DNA of 64,000 bases from an uncultured Flavobacteriales bacterium (GTDB lineage: Bacteria; Bacteroidota; Bacteroidia; Flavobacteriales_G; Salibacteraceae): positions 1 through 64,000 of the forward strand of contig CAJXNO010000003.1 in NCBI GenBank assembly GCA_913057205.1. The letters are read 5' to 3'. Below, piece by piece: positions 52,133 through 62,106 of this stretch (the first letter of the stretch is position 1; every line of letters starts with the position of its first letter). The position numbers were made by a program, and so were the translations under genes. The notes below the pieces were generated by a model. It made no database searches. It saw only the letters and a list, made by a program, of their open reading frames with translations, and was not told the DNA's origin.

Positions 52133-54268
52133 TTACTCGGCTGGCTTGCGCTCTGGCTTTGGCAAAAGCGCCTTGCGGCTCAAGCGAAGTTTACCGGTCT
52201 TTTGATCGATTTCAATCAATTTAACCTCTACTTCGTCACCAACTTTCAGTACGTCTTCTACATTTTCAATGCGTCGCCACTCGATCTCAGAGATGTGGAG
52301 TAGGCCTTCTTTACCTGGGATGATCTCAACGAACGCTCCAAACGCAACAACGTTCTTCACCTTTCCCTTGTAAACTTCACCAACTTCTGGCTTGGCAGTG
52401 ATGCCTTTGATCCAGTTCATGGCTTTTTGCATGCCTTCTTTATTGTCACAAGCGATCTGGATCACACCCTTATCTCCTTCCTCTGTGATGGAGATTGTTG
52501 TTTCCGTTTGCGCTTGGATCTCTTGAATGATCTTACCACCAGGTCCAATTACAGCTCCGATGAATTCTTTGTCGATGAACATGGTCTCGATACGTGGCAC
52601 ATGCGGCTTGTAATCCTCACGTGGGGTATCCATGGTCTTCAACATCTCATTCAAGATGTGGCTACGTCCATCCTTAGCTTGGTTCAATGCCTTCTCAAGT
52701 ACCTCGTAAGAAAGGCCATCAACTTTGATGTCCATCTGACAAGCGGTGATTCCATTGGTAGTACCGGTTACTTTGAAGTCCATATCGCCCAAGTGATCCT
52801 CATCGCCTAGGATATCAGAAAGGATTTGATACTTACCATCTTCTCCCATGATCAATCCCATCGCGATACCGCTCACTGGACGCTTGATCTTCACACCAGC
52901 ATCCATCAATGCAAGCGTACCTGCACAAACGGTTGCCATAGAAGATGAACCGTTTGATTCAAGGATGTCACTCACAACGCGAATCGTGTAAGGATTGATC
53001 TCCGCATCTGGAATCATGCGCTTAAGTGCACGCAACGCAAGGTTACCGTGTCCAACCTCACGACGGGATACGCCACGAATAGGACGTGCTTCACCGGTTG
53101 AGAATGGAGGGAAGTTGTAGTGCAACAAGAAATTCTCGGTGCCTTCTACCAACGCGCCATCAATGGTCTGCTCGTCAAGCTTCGTACCCAAGGTAACCGT
53201 AGTCAACGATTGTGTTTCACCGCGGGTAAAGATCGCTGAACCGTGTGTTCCTGGTAGGTAGTCAACCTCACACCAGATCGGACGGATCTCGTCAGTCTTA
53301 CGACCATCCAAACGCTGACCTTCATCCAAGATCATCTTACGCATGGCCTTCTTTTCTACATCGTGGAAGTACTTTCCTACCAATCCAGCTTTTTCTTCTT
53401 GCTCCTCTTCTGGAAGGGATGCTAAGAATTCTTCGGCCAAGGCTTTGAATGCCTCAGAACGCTCCTGCTTCGCACTCGCTGATGTAGCGATGGTGTAGCA
53501 CTTATCAAAGCAGTATGCATGAACGCGTGCCTCCAATTCCTCGTCGTTCGTCTCATGAGAGTACTCGCGCTTTGGACTTGATTTTTCGATTTTGCTCGCT
53601 AGGTCGAGCTGAGCTCGGCAATGAAGCTTGATCTCTTCGTGCGCAAACTTGATGGCGTCGAGCATCTCCTTTTCGCTCACTTCGTTCATCTCGCCTTCCA
53701 CCATCATGATATTATCCATGGTAGCAGCTACCATGATGTCTATATCGCAGTCCGCCATTTGATCCATCTTCGGATTGATCACGAACTCACCTTTGATACG
53801 TCCAACACGTACTTCAGATACGGGACCTGCAAATGGAATATCAGAAACAGCCAAAGCAGCTGACGCGGCCAAACATGCCAAGGCATCGGGCTGGGTATTC
53901 TTGTCAGAAGAGATCAAGCTCACCATAACTTGCGTGTCCGCATGGTAATCACCAGGGAACAATGGTCGCAATGCACGGTCGATCAAACGCATGGTCAATA
54001 CCTCGCTGTCAGACGGACGCGCTTCGCGCTTGAAGAATCCACCAGGAAACTTTCCAGTAGAAGCATATTTTTCTCGGTAGTCTACCGTCAACGGTAGAAA
54101 GTCAACGCCTTCTTTGGCGTCTTTATTCGATACAACAGCAGCAAGCAACATGGTGTCGCCTTGCTTAACAACAACAGAACCGTCTGCCTGCTTGGCAAGC
54201 TTTCCGGTCTCAATTACGATTTCATCACCATTACGTCCGGTGATGGTTTGATTGGTTCCAATTAACAT
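52133..54268 (-). CDS. pnp: Polyribonucleotide nucleotidyltransferase (PNPase)
   Basis: A 711-residue phosphorolytic 3'-5' exonuclease of RNA decay. The two RNase PH domains cover about 10-230 and 320-550 ([40 protein letters not shown]). A helical linker lies between them. The C-terminal KH ([17 protein letters not shown]) and S1 ([20 protein letters not shown]) domains are complete. ATG at 54268 ([11 protein letters not shown]) fits family starts; the frame is open 16 codons further upstream. It lies downstream of rpsO, the classical rpsO-pnp order, with a terminator between them. Confidence 0.97.
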   Translation of the reverse strand: MLIGTNQTITGRNGDEIVIETGKLAKQADGSVVVKQGDTMLLAAVVSNKDAKEGVDFLPLTVDYREKYASTGKFPGGFFKREARPSDSEVLTMRLIDRALRPLFPGDYHADTQVMVSLISSDKNTQPDALACLAASAALAVSDIPFAGPVSEVRVGRIKGEFVINPKMDQMADCDIDIMVAATMDNIMMVEGEMNEVSEKEMLDAIKFAHEEIKLHCRAQLDLASKIEKSSPKREYSHETNDEELEARVHAYCFDKCYTIATSASAKQERSEAFKALAEEFLASLPEEEQEEKAGLVGKYFHDVEKKAMRKMILDEGQRLDGRKTDEIRPIWCEVDYLPGTHGSAIFTRGETQSLTTVTLGTKLDEQTIDGALVEGTENFLLHYNFPPFSTGEARPIRGVSRREVGHGNLALRALKRMIPDAEINPYTIRVVSDILESNGSSSMATVCAGTLALMDAGVKIKRPVSGIAMGLIMGEDGKYQILSDILGDEDHLGDMDFKVTGTTNGITACQMDIKVDGLSYEVLEKALNQAKDGRSHILNEMLKTMDTPREDYKPHVPRIETMFIDKEFIGAVIGPGGKIIQEIQAQTETTISITEEGDKGVIQIACDNKEGMQKAMNWIKGITAKPEVGEVYKGKVKNVVAFGAFVEIIPGKEGLLHISEIEWRRIENVEDVLKVGDEVEVKLIEIDQKTGKLRLSRKALLPKPERKPAE

Positions 54269-54297
54269 AACAACAATAAACGATAAGTATGAATACG

Positions 54298-54325
54298 AAA
54301 AAAGGCAATGTAGCATTGCCTTTTC
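54298..54325 (-). terminator. Terminator between rpsO and pnp
   Basis: AAAAGGCAATG-CTA-CATTGCCTTTTTT on the minus strand, 19 bases after rpsO. Read-through could still supply pnp. Confidence 0.75.
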
Positions 54326-54343
54326 CCATTTTTTGATGAGGTT

Positions 54344-54613
54344 TTACTTCCTCAAATTAAGTTCTTTAATGATGCTTCGGTAGCGCTCGATGTCCTTGTT
54401 CTTCAAATAGTTCAACAGGCTTCTGCGCTTACCTACCAAGCGAATCAACGCTTGCTGGGTGTTGAAGTCTTTCTTGTTCGCCTTCAAATGGTCGGTCAAG
54501 TGTGCAATTCGGTAGGTGAACAGTGCGATCTGGCCTTCTGCAGATCCTGAGTCTGAAGCGCCGCTACCGTGCTTCTTGAATATCTCTTGTTTCTTTTCGC
54601 TTGTCAAATACAT
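54344..54613 (-). CDS. rpsO: 30S ribosomal protein S15
   Basis: An 89-residue S15 with HGSGASDSGSAEGQIALFTY, RIAHLTDHLKANKKDFNTQQ and RLVGKRRSLLNYLKNKD, the full 16S rRNA-binding helices. Its leader is preceded by a very good promoter and shares its first bases with rpmH. The order rpsO-pnp is conserved in bacteria. Confidence 0.97.
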   Translation of the reverse strand: MYLTSEKKQEIFKKHGSGASDSGSAEGQIALFTYRIAHLTDHLKANKKDFNTQQALIRLVGKRRSLLNYLKNKDIERYRSIIKELNLRK

Positions 54614-54647
54614 GCTTCAGCTTTTCTTTATCTTTCTAAAAGGGGCG

Positions 54648-54677
54648 CAAAGATACGAATAAATTATCCTGCAGCAA
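54648..54677 (-). promoter_or_regulatory. rpsO promoter, TTG-N19-TATCTTTG
   Basis: On the minus strand TTG (54677-54675), 19-base spacer, TATCTTTG (54655-54648), followed by GCGCCCCTTTTAGAA as at rpmH. Confidence 0.8.
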
Positions 54678-54685
54678 TCACTTAA

Positions 54686-55531
54686 TTAATTTTTAATCAG
54701 TGTGATGAACTGGCTCAATTTGTCTTTGAGGTCTTTCCGTTCTACGATGAAATCCAAGAAGCCATGTTCTAAGACGAATTCCGCTGTTTGAAAGCCTTCT
54801 GGTAGGTCTTTACCGATGGTCTCTTTCACCACGCGTGGACCTGCAAATCCGATCAAGGCTTCGGGCTCTGAGATGTTGATGTCACCCAACATCGCAAACG
54901 ACGCGGTCACACCACCCGTAGTTGGGTCGGTGAGGATGGAGATGTACGGAAGCTTGTGCTCTGCCAATTGCGTCAACTTTGCACTGGTCTTGGCCATCTG
55001 CATCAATGAGAAAGCGGCTTCCATCATACGTGCACCACCACTCTTGCTGATCATGATAAAGGGTGAATTGTTCTCGATCGCATGATCGATAGCACGTGCA
55101 ATCTTCTCACCTACAACGGAACCCATGCTACCACCGATGAATTGGAAATCCATTGCCGCGATCACCACTTTTTTGCGGTTCATGTTTCCCGCAGCCGTGC
55201 GAACGGCATCGTGAAGCCCAGTCTTCTTGATCGTCGACTTCAGTCGATGCGCATATTTTTTGGTGTCTTCAAACGACAAAGGGTCGCCTGAAATGATGTG
55301 TGGATTGATCTCGGTGTACCGGTTGTTGTCAAAAAGGATCTGGAAATACTGCTGAGAGCTGATGCGCTCGTGGTACTTACACTTTTCGCATACCCAGTAG
55401 TTGTGTGCGTGTTCATCAGAACTCACCACGTGGTTGCACTTGCGGCACTTGTACCACAGTCCCTCCGGGGTCTCCTTCTTCTCCTTGGTTGGGGTGCGGA
55501 TACCCTCTGTCATTCGTTTAAACCATCCCAT
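54686..55531 (-). CDS. accD: Acetyl-CoA carboxylase carboxyltransferase subunit beta
   Basis: A 281-residue subunit of acetyl-CoA carboxylase (fatty acid synthesis) that works with AccA. An N-terminal zinc finger reads [12 protein letters not shown] ... VCEKCKYHE (four Cys). The crotonase-like core has [55 protein letters not shown] and [13 protein letters not shown] promoter (TTG-N18-TAGCTTTG) lies just upstream. The gene stands alone between rpsO and tamL. Confidence 0.97.
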   Translation of the reverse strand: MGWFKRMTEGIRTPTKEKKETPEGLWYKCRKCNHVVSSDEHAHNYWVCEKCKYHERISSQQYFQILFDNNRYTEINPHIISGDPLSFEDTKKYAHRLKSTIKKTGLHDAVRTAAGNMNRKKVVIAAMDFQFIGGSMGSVVGEKIARAIDHAIENNSPFIMISKSGGARMMEAAFSLMQMAKTSAKLTQLAEHKLPYISILTDPTTGGVTASFAMLGDINISEPEALIGFAGPRVVKETIGKDLPEGFQTAEFVLEHGFLDFIVERKDLKDKLSQFITLIKN

Positions 55532-55553
55532 ACGAGGTGCTTTGGATAAGGTG

Positions 55554-55582
55554 CAAAGCTATACCAATATTTCTGACTGCAA
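55554..55582 (-). promoter_or_regulatory. accD promoter, TTG-N18-TAGCTTTG
   Basis: Minus strand: TTG (55582-55580), 18-base spacer, TAGCTTTG (55561-55554), 22 bases before the ATG at 55531. Confidence 0.6.
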
Positions 55583-55586
55583 ATCC

Positions 55587-58016
55587 TTAGAAAGGATAGC
55601 CAATACCAAGGTTGAGGGTGATGTCTGGTAGGTAGCTTGAACTCCACTCTGGCACAGGTGCCAAGCCCCTATTGATCCGCGTTTGATTCGCCTCTGCCCG
55701 GATGGCGTTGGTCTGTGTCTTCGGTTGAAACAGCCATCGCTCGCCAACCGGAAGCGCAGGATCCTTCAACTGAATCCCTGCATCAAAGCGAAGTACGAAA
55801 AAGCTGAAGTCTAATCGGATCCCCGCCCCCGGCGCAATGGCCAACTCACGGTAGAATCGATCGACCGCGAAATTCGCTCCGCGACGCTGCGGATCGAAAC
55901 CATTGATCCAGATGTTTCCGATGTCCATGAACAAGGCTCCCTCGATCTGCTTGATGAGGTCGAAGCGGTATTCAAAATTGAATTCAAGTTGGCTTTCTCC
56001 TACCTGATCGATGGCATACGTGGCCGTATCTGAAAGCGAGCCCGGACCCAGCGCCCGCGCACGCCATGCCCGAACGCCGTTAGAACCTCCGCCGAAGAAG
56101 CTGCGCTCAAAAGGCAGGGTGTTCAGATTGGCTAAAGACAGTCCCAAGCCACCAAAGAAGCGATAGATAAATTGTGTACCTTCTGTCAAATTCAAGTAGC
56201 GCACGAACTCAAGGTCCCACTTCAAGTATTGAGCAAAGGCAATGTTGTCAATCAAGTAGGAGTTGCGTTCGGCATCGTAGTCCAAGCCGATCACACTGCT
56301 GGCGAGGCGGGTGAGGTTTCCTGCCGACTCAAAATTCACGCGGTAGTAGTAGAAGTTCTTGAACTTGTTTACATCTTGTGTCGTGTAGCTGTAGGATACC
56401 CTTCCTGCCGGGATGATGTGGTCATTGTAGCTGTTGATCAAAAGGCTGTTGTTCGTCGCTTGCAGCTGTTGCTCAAACAAGGGTGTTTTGATAAGCTCGA
56501 TCACACTGAGATCGATCGGTGCAATGGTCAACTGGTCTTGCGGACGGGTCCGCATGGTGTATTGGTAATTGGTGTTGATCAAGTCGCGCTGAAACTGTGG
56601 TCTTGCTTGTCGGTCTAACGATATCGATATGTTCGTCTTTGGCTCCTTCACCCGTGGCATCTCTCGCCGTGTACTGCGCAGCAGAAAATCAGGAATGGTC
56701 AAGCTCACCTGCGTACCAAATTCGTAGGTGTTGAACAGTCCAACATTCTCTAAGACCTGAATATTCTCTTGATTATCTGTACTGTTCGTTCGCTGCGCCT
56801 CTAGTCCGCCGTAGATGTCCCAACTCAACTGCTCCGCTCCCCGAAACAGGTTGCTGTTCTTGTAATTCAATCCTGCATGAACCCCAAGGTTACCAGATCG
56901 GTTTGTGCCCGTTGTCTCAATACTGAACGCTTGTTTCGGTGCCTTGGTGAGCTGAATGTTCAGGTCCAACAAGGCGATGTTCGAATCCACCTCACTGGGC
57001 ACATACTGCATATCGATGAACCGAAAGTTCCCGAGCGCGTTCAGGCGCTGGTAGGTGTAGTTCGTCTTTGACTTGGAATACATGTCTCCTGGATCGATGA
57101 ACAAACTGCGATCAATGCGCAACGGACGAATGAAGGGCTTGTCGAGGTATAAGAAGGTCAGCGATCGAAAAGCCAAGGTGTCTAATTCTCGTTTACCGGT
57201 GCTTCGAGTACTGAAGTTTTCATTGATCACAATGTTGTTGATGTAATGCCTTCTATGCGAACGTTCGATCACGGTGTCTTCACCATTCACCTGATCCACT
57301 ACCCGAAGGTTGCGCACGCGGATCGCAACATCCAGTCTGTTCCCATCCAGGTTCGTGTCCACATCAAAAACCACATGGATCTTATCGAAGGTGTAGTATC
57401 CGCGTTCTTTCATCGACTTCGTTAGGCGCTCTCGCTCTTTCTCGAATAGACTCGCCTGAAAACGGGTGCCCGGACGTAGATCCGACCGGATTCCACTCGT
57501 AAATTCCTTGATCAAGGCAGTGTCTTCAAAGGCGTAGCTGATCTTTCTGATCAAATAGGGCTCTCCCGTGTAAACGTAGAAATCGAGTTCCGCGCTCTTT
57601 TTACCCAGCAAGGCCTGCGCTTCCACCCGCGCATCGAAGTAGCCTTCGTTTTGCAAGACCTTGGTCATCTGCTCCACACTGCGCTCCAAAAGGATGGGTT
57701 CGTAGATCGAAGGCTCTTCGCCCACGTTGTTTTTGAGGTACGACCAAAGTTTTCTATCTTGAATGCGACGGGAAGCCCAGTTGTAGACGCTGATGTGAAA
57801 GGGAATGATTCCCGCGATCTTTCGGTACGGCTTCTGCTTGGTGACCGCTTCCAGATCTTCCACACTGCCTTCAAACTCGATGTCTGAGTTCTCATTGATG
57901 CGGATGTTCCGATCCACCACCATGTGCTCACCCTCCTGAATGTTTCGCGTAGGCTTACACGCCTGAACCAACACGCTGAACAAAACAAGAAGAAGAATGG
58001 AGTGGGTAGACCTCAT
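55587..58016 (-). CDS. tamL: TamL-type lipoprotein, Omp85/BamA superfamily outer-membrane protein
   Basis: An 809-residue outer-membrane assembly protein. The signal peptide ends in a lipobox (VLVQACKPTRN), which separates TamL of Bacteroidota from TamA. POTRA-type domains cover about 25-430 (RSVEQMTKVLQNEGYFDARV, LTKSMKERGYYTFDKIHV). The C-terminal Omp85 barrel (about 440-809) has the characteristic GGSNGVRAWRARALGPGS (VRGF-like loop) and ends LNLGIGYPF with a final aromatic residue. It is thought to insert or transport outer-membrane proteins or lipids. ATG at 58016 puts the start next to the signal peptide. It shares an overlapping divergent promoter region with trmH. Confidence 0.88.
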   Translation of the reverse strand: MRSTHSILLLVLFSVLVQACKPTRNIQEGEHMVVDRNIRINENSDIEFEGSVEDLEAVTKQKPYRKIAGIIPFHISVYNWASRRIQDRKLWSYLKNNVGEEPSIYEPILLERSVEQMTKVLQNEGYFDARVEAQALLGKKSAELDFYVYTGEPYLIRKISYAFEDTALIKEFTSGIRSDLRPGTRFQASLFEKERERLTKSMKERGYYTFDKIHVVFDVDTNLDGNRLDVAIRVRNLRVVDQVNGEDTVIERSHRRHYINNIVINENFSTRSTGKRELDTLAFRSLTFLYLDKPFIRPLRIDRSLFIDPGDMYSKSKTNYTYQRLNALGNFRFIDMQYVPSEVDSNIALLDLNIQLTKAPKQAFSIETTGTNRSGNLGVHAGLNYKNSNLFRGAEQLSWDIYGGLEAQRTNSTDNQENIQVLENVGLFNTYEFGTQVSLTIPDFLLRSTRREMPRVKEPKTNISISLDRQARPQFQRDLINTNYQYTMRTRPQDQLTIAPIDLSVIELIKTPLFEQQLQATNNSLLINSYNDHIIPAGRVSYSYTTQDVNKFKNFYYYRVNFESAGNLTRLASSVIGLDYDAERNSYLIDNIAFAQYLKWDLEFVRYLNLTEGTQFIYRFFGGLGLSLANLNTLPFERSFFGGGSNGVRAWRARALGPGSLSDTATYAIDQVGESQLEFNFEYRFDLIKQIEGALFMDIGNIWINGFDPQRRGANFAVDRFYRELAIAPGAGIRLDFSFFVLRFDAGIQLKDPALPVGERWLFQPKTQTNAIRAEANQTRINRGLAPVPEWSSSYLPDITLNLGIGYPF

Positions 58017-58026
58017 GCAGGGCAAC

Positions 58027-58046
58027 TATCTTTGATCCCAAAGCTA
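58027..58046. promoter_or_regulatory. Face-to-face -7 boxes for trmH (+) and tamL (-)
   Basis: TATCTTTG (58027-58034, plus) and TAGCTTTG (58046-58039, minus) lie 4 bases apart as an imperfect inverted repeat between two divergent genes. Their transcripts would start past each other, so the two promoters should compete. Confidence 0.55.
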
Positions 58047-58060
58047 AGGACATTTCAAGC

Positions 58061-58801
58061 ATGGGGTCATTGAGCAAGGCTGAAATAAAGTTGATCCGCT
58101 CCCTTCAGCGGAAGAAGGAGCGCAAGCAGCACGGACTTTTCATCATCGAAGGGGAGAAGCTCCTCAGCGAGGCCCTGCAAGCGAATGTGCCACTCGAACA
58201 CATCCTGCTTCAATCCCATTCGGCCTTTGTTGATCAACTCCCCGAAGCAACGGTGGTGTCTAACAAACAAATGGAACAGGTAAGCGCCTTGCATTCCGCA
58301 TCTCCTGCGCTGGCCGTCGTTAACATGAGTCCGAATGGCTGGCGATCCGCAACCGAGAAACCTTCACGTATCTTGGCCCTCGATGGCATCGCTGACCAGG
58401 GCAACATTGGTACCATCCTACGTAGTGCAGACTGGTTTGGGATCACGCATGTGCTGATGTCGGATGACTGTGTGGATGTCTTTAATCCCAAAACCGTTCA
58501 AGCCACCATGGGGAGCCTCTTTCATCTCAGCTGGGAGCAAGGTGATCTGCCTGACCTACTTATGCGCCACAAGAAAGGGGGCTACAAGATCTGGATCACT
58601 GATCTCCAAGGCGAATCCTTGAAAGCCTTATCTGCGGAAAAAGATCCAGCCATTTTGGTCATTGGAAGTGAGTCGCATGGGGTTCGACCAGAAGTTGAAG
58701 CGTGCGCTGATGCCCGATTGAAAATACCCGGCAGGGGAGAGGCAGAGAGCTTGAATGCCAGCATCGCTACCTCCATTGCTCTCTATGAGTGGAGCCGCTA
58801 G
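58061..58801 (+). CDS. TrmH/SpoU family RNA 2'-O-methyltransferase
   Basis: A 246-residue SPOUT-class methyltransferase. The substrate-binding domain (LIRSLQRKKERKQHGLFIIE) is at the N-terminus. The knotted SAM-binding motifs are GIADQGNIGTILRSADWFG, then AILVIGSESHGVRPEVEA and IPGRGEAESLNASIATSIAL. It methylates ribose in rRNA or tRNA; which site is unknown. It is divergent from tamL and overlaps porT by 4 bases at the convergent end. Confidence 0.93.
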   Translation: MGSLSKAEIKLIRSLQRKKERKQHGLFIIEGEKLLSEALQANVPLEHILLQSHSAFVDQLPEATVVSNKQMEQVSALHSASPALAVVNMSPNGWRSATEKPSRILALDGIADQGNIGTILRSADWFGITHVLMSDDCVDVFNPKTVQATMGSLFHLSWEQGDLPDLLMRHKKGGYKIWITDLQGESLKALSAEKDPAILVIGSESHGVRPEVEACADARLKIPGRGEAESLNASIATSIALYEWSR

Positions 58802-59508
58802 CCTTCGAAGTTGAAAGACAGCACAAAAATGCGGGAATTCAATGCCTCCACTGGGTTGGAGTAGATGGTGTTGTCTTTCACAATGATGTTGTTCAAGCCA
58901 TAGCTGAAGCGGAGTTCCGGACTGAACTTGAAGTACTCCAAAAAGAAGTCGAAGCCCACTCCGATCTCGGCCATGTAGTTCTCTCGACTCAGTTTCACCA
59001 AGAATTCACCCCGCTCATCGAGCTGGTTGTCTACGAACTCCTGTGATGCCAGGTCAATGCTGTAATTGAATCCGGCAAAGATGTACTGCGCGAAATTGTT
59101 GACGCGCGCTGAGCGGTACTTCAAGTAGAGCGGGATGTCTAAAAAGGTGGATTCAATGGTCCTAATCTTCGGATTTGGATCATTCACATAGCCATAGGTC
59201 AGGTCTCGTGCTGCAAAGGCAATACCCGGCGTAAAACGCAATCCGAAGTAGGGACCCATGTGCAGCTCCGAGACCACATGGATGATAAAGCCAGGTTGCC
59301 GGCCCACACCAATGCTGATCAAAGAATCGTCCTGGGCAAGGTCGGGTTCAATGGCGAAACCGTTGCTGCTCAATCCCAGTTGAAAACCAAAATGCACCAG
59401 CTTCTGATCGAACTTTGGGAGGTTCTGGGGAATCTCTTTTTGTCCAAACAACTCCGTAACGGAAGCAAGGCAAACGGTGATGATCAGTATGTAGTGGTGC
59501 CAGCGCAT
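58798..59508 (-). CDS. porT: Type IX secretion outer-membrane protein PorT
   Basis: A 236-residue outer-membrane beta-barrel protein essential for T9SS export in Porphyromonas and Flavobacterium (SprT). A signal peptide (IITVCLASVTELFGQ) is followed by LPKFDQKLVHFGFQLGLSSN, the characteristic PorT opening, and barrel strands ending RIFVLSFNFEG. ATG at 59508 is preferred over the long upstream extension. It is the last gene of the minus-strand operon, 31 bases after ubiE/menG, a neighbourhood found in many Bacteroidota. Confidence 0.9.
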   Translation of the reverse strand: MRWHHYILIITVCLASVTELFGQKEIPQNLPKFDQKLVHFGFQLGLSSNGFAIEPDLAQDDSLISIGVGRQPGFIIHVVSELHMGPYFGLRFTPGIAFAARDLTYGYVNDPNPKIRTIESTFLDIPLYLKYRSARVNNFAQYIFAGFNYSIDLASQEFVDNQLDERGEFLVKLSRENYMAEIGVGFDFFLEYFKFSPELRFSYGLNNIIVKDNTIYSNPVEALNSRIFVLSFNFEG

Positions 59509-59539
59509 CAACAGCAAAGGAACGAAAGCTAGGCTAGAA

Positions 59540-60277
59540 TTATTTTTCAGCGAGGTAGATGCTCGCGATTCCAAAGGTCAATCGGTGCTCTTGGATGTTC
59601 TGGTATCCGATGTCTTCTAGAATGCGCACAAAATCCTTTCCTTCCGGAAATGCATTCACCGATTCCGGTAGGTAGGTGTACGCCCTGCTGTCTTTCGAGA
59701 TCGTCTTACCGATCAAAGGAAGAATAGACTTGAAGTAAAAGTTGTACAACTGCTTCATCGGGAAGGCCTTTGGCTTGGAGAATTCCAAGATTGCCACGGC
59801 ATAACCGGGCTTTAAGACCCGTTTCATTTCCTTCAATCCTGCCCGCAGGTTTTCAAAATTCCGAACGCCGAAAGCCACGGTGATGCCTTCAAAATGATCA
59901 TTTGGGTATTCGATGTTTTCCGCATCGCCCAGCTGCAGCTCGATGGTGTTGTGCAATTGCTTGCGGATCATCTTGGTCTTGCCCACTTCCAGCATGCCAG
60001 AAGAGATATCGATCCCCTTGATCTGCTCCGGCTTCAAGGCCATCAGCTCTACCGCAAAATCACCGGTGCCGGTGGCCACATCCAACAAAACCTTTGGTTT
60101 ATGCGGTGCAAGCAAGCGCACCGCCTTCTTCCGCCAGAGCTTATCGATGTTCAAACTGAGCAAGTGGTTCAGTCGATCGTAGTTGCCTGAGATGTTGTTG
60201 AACATCTCTGCCACTTGCTCTTTCTTCGCTTTCGACGGGTCGTAAGGTTTTACTTCTTCTGCGGGATTCTCGCTCAT
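59540..60277 (-). CDS. ubiE: Demethylmenaquinone C-methyltransferase
   Basis: A 245-residue class I SAM methyltransferase (UbiE/MenG) that completes menaquinone synthesis. The motifs AEMFNNISGNYDRLNHLLS, VLLDVATGTGDFAVELM (SAM site), GIDISSGMLEVGKTKM, GITVAFGVRNFENLRAGL and YTYLPESVNAFPEG are characteristic. In this organism, which also has MenA, the product is best called MenG. Its start codon overlaps the stop of trkH by one base. Confidence 0.95.
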   Translation of the reverse strand: MSENPAEEVKPYDPSKAKKEQVAEMFNNISGNYDRLNHLLSLNIDKLWRKKAVRLLAPHKPKVLLDVATGTGDFAVELMALKPEQIKGIDISSGMLEVGKTKMIRKQLHNTIELQLGDAENIEYPNDHFEGITVAFGVRNFENLRAGLKEMKRVLKPGYAVAILEFSKPKAFPMKQLYNFYFKSILPLIGKTISKDSRAYTYLPESVNAFPEGKDFVRILEDIGYQNIQEHRLTFGIASIYLAEK

Positions 60278-62106
60278 TAACCAACCATTAAGTGTTCTTC
60301 CGGATAGGAGTAATTCGTTGTGATGATCTTTCTAGAGAACGCGAAGATGATGGATAATGTTCCCAATCGGCCGATAAACATCGACACGATCATGATCATC
60401 TTTCCACTGTCGCTCAACATGCCCGTAATACCGGTACTCAGACCACAGGTAGAGAAGGCAGAGACCTCCTCGAAGATCAGGTCGATCAATCCACGGTCTT
60501 CCATCTCCAGGATATGGGTCTCGGTGACGCACAAAGCATAGATACAGATCAGCATTCCGCCACCGAAGGTCATCAACACCGTGAAGGCTTTCAACATGTC
60601 GTCGTTGGGAATGGTTCGTCCCAATACCTCCACTTTCTTCTTACCCCGGATGATTGACCACGTATTGATGCAGATCAAGGCGAAGGTGGAGGTCTTGATG
60701 CCCCCGGCAGTGGAGAAGGTATTGCCACCTACAAACATCATGAAGATCAACATGAACAAGGTAGCAGTGGAGAGGCTAAAGATGTCTGCCGTATTCAATC
60801 CAGCCGAGCGCACTGAAACGCTCTGGAATACGGCCACCACCGACTTTTCTACGAAGTTGAGGTCCTGCAGGGTGGTCTTCCACTCGGCCGCCATGTACAG
60901 CACCACACCCACACCGATCAGGATCAAGTGCGTGCGAACGGCTAGTATGGTGCTCATTTGAGGCTTCTTCCACGGATGCTTCAGTCGGTCGCGCATCAGG
61001 CTCGGTGTGAAGAGGTCGAACATCACCGTAAACCCAAAGGCACCCAAGAGGATGAGCAGTGCTACCACCAAGTGCATCAAGTAGGCTTCTCGGATGAAGG
61101 GGGCATACATGCCATCGGTGACGGTGGAAAATCCTCCGTTGTTAAATGCAGAGATGGAATGGAACATCCCGAAGAACAGCTTATCGCCTTCGCTCTCAAA
61201 GGGCATGTCTGGTGTGATGAGGAAGTAGATCAAAAGTCCGCCAACCACCTCGATCACCACACTTAGGGTGAATACCTTGATGAGCATTCCTTTCGCGTTG
61301 AAGAAGGCTTCTTTGGTGATGAAGTCCTCAATGATATCGTCTTGTTTCAAACCAAAGCCCACTCGGTTCAAGAAGGCGGCTAAGTAGGCGAAGGAAACGA
61401 TGTTCAGTCCGCCGAGCTTCATCAGCAACATGATCACAAACCAGCCTTTCTCCGTAAAGTAGGTGGCGGTATCTACCACGATCAATCCGGTTACACACGT
61501 GGCGCTCACCGAGGTGAAAAGTGCATCGAGCCAAGGCATGCTGCCTTCCATCACGGTCATCTCTGGCATCATCAACAAGGCCGTACCTAAGGTGATGATC
61601 ACCAAAAAGGATGCGATGAAGATGGTTGAAGGGTGGAGTTTGATGTTGGAGATGAGGTTCGTATTATCACTCAACTCAAAGAAGACCACGATGAAGAGGT
61701 AGAACTGTAAGAACACCACCGAGAGCGCTCCCATGTTCTCCAATCCTAAGGTATTGAAGAAGGTTTGCACCAACAACACGTCAAAGAGGTTGAAGCTGAT
61801 CCCCTCTAAGATCAGCAGCAAAACCATGATGCCCTCGAACCAATTCTGCCGCAGGAAGGTGCGGGGCGAAAAGTCGTAAATCACCTTCACGAGGTAGTGC
61901 ACCACATAGAAGGCGAAAGAAAGCTCAACGATGTCTTGCAGCAGGTTGGCTGTTTCCTCATCGTGACTGAATCCGTGGTAATAGAACAAGCTTCCAATCG
62001 CTATCAGCGAAACGATGATGCTTGTTAGCTTTAGCCTACGAAGGTTCTTCGTCTTACTGTTGTAGATGATGAGGTTGATCTTTTCCCTCCAAGACCTAAT
62101 GTCCAT
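60277..62106 (-). CDS. TrkH/KtrB family potassium uptake channel subunit
   Basis: A 609-residue membrane protein. The selectivity-filter repeats are seen in SVSATCVTGLIVVDTATYF, SISAFNNGGFSTVTDGM, SVSVRSAGLNTADIFSL and EVSAFSTCGLSTGITGML, each with the conserved glycine. At least ten membrane helices are present, with an extra N-terminal membrane region of about 150 residues before the channel core. It needs a cytosolic TrkA/KtrA partner, not found here. It overlaps the kinase gene by 11 bases. Confidence 0.93.
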   Translation of the reverse strand: MDIRSWREKINLIIYNSKTKNLRRLKLTSIIVSLIAIGSLFYYHGFSHDEETANLLQDIVELSFAFYVVHYLVKVIYDFSPRTFLRQNWFEGIMVLLLILEGISFNLFDVLLVQTFFNTLGLENMGALSVVFLQFYLFIVVFFELSDNTNLISNIKLHPSTIFIASFLVIITLGTALLMMPEMTVMEGSMPWLDALFTSVSATCVTGLIVVDTATYFTEKGWFVIMLLMKLGGLNIVSFAYLAAFLNRVGFGLKQDDIIEDFITKEAFFNAKGMLIKVFTLSVVIEVVGGLLIYFLITPDMPFESEGDKLFFGMFHSISAFNNGGFSTVTDGMYAPFIREAYLMHLVVALLILLGAFGFTVMFDLFTPSLMRDRLKHPWKKPQMSTILAVRTHLILIGVGVVLYMAAEWKTTLQDLNFVEKSVVAVFQSVSVRSAGLNTADIFSLSTATLFMLIFMMFVGGNTFSTAGGIKTSTFALICINTWSIIRGKKKVEVLGRTIPNDDMLKAFTVLMTFGGGMLICIYALCVTETHILEMEDRGLIDLIFEEVSAFSTCGLSTGITGMLSDSGKMIMIVSMFIGRLGTLSIIFAFSRKIITTNYSYPEEHLMVG

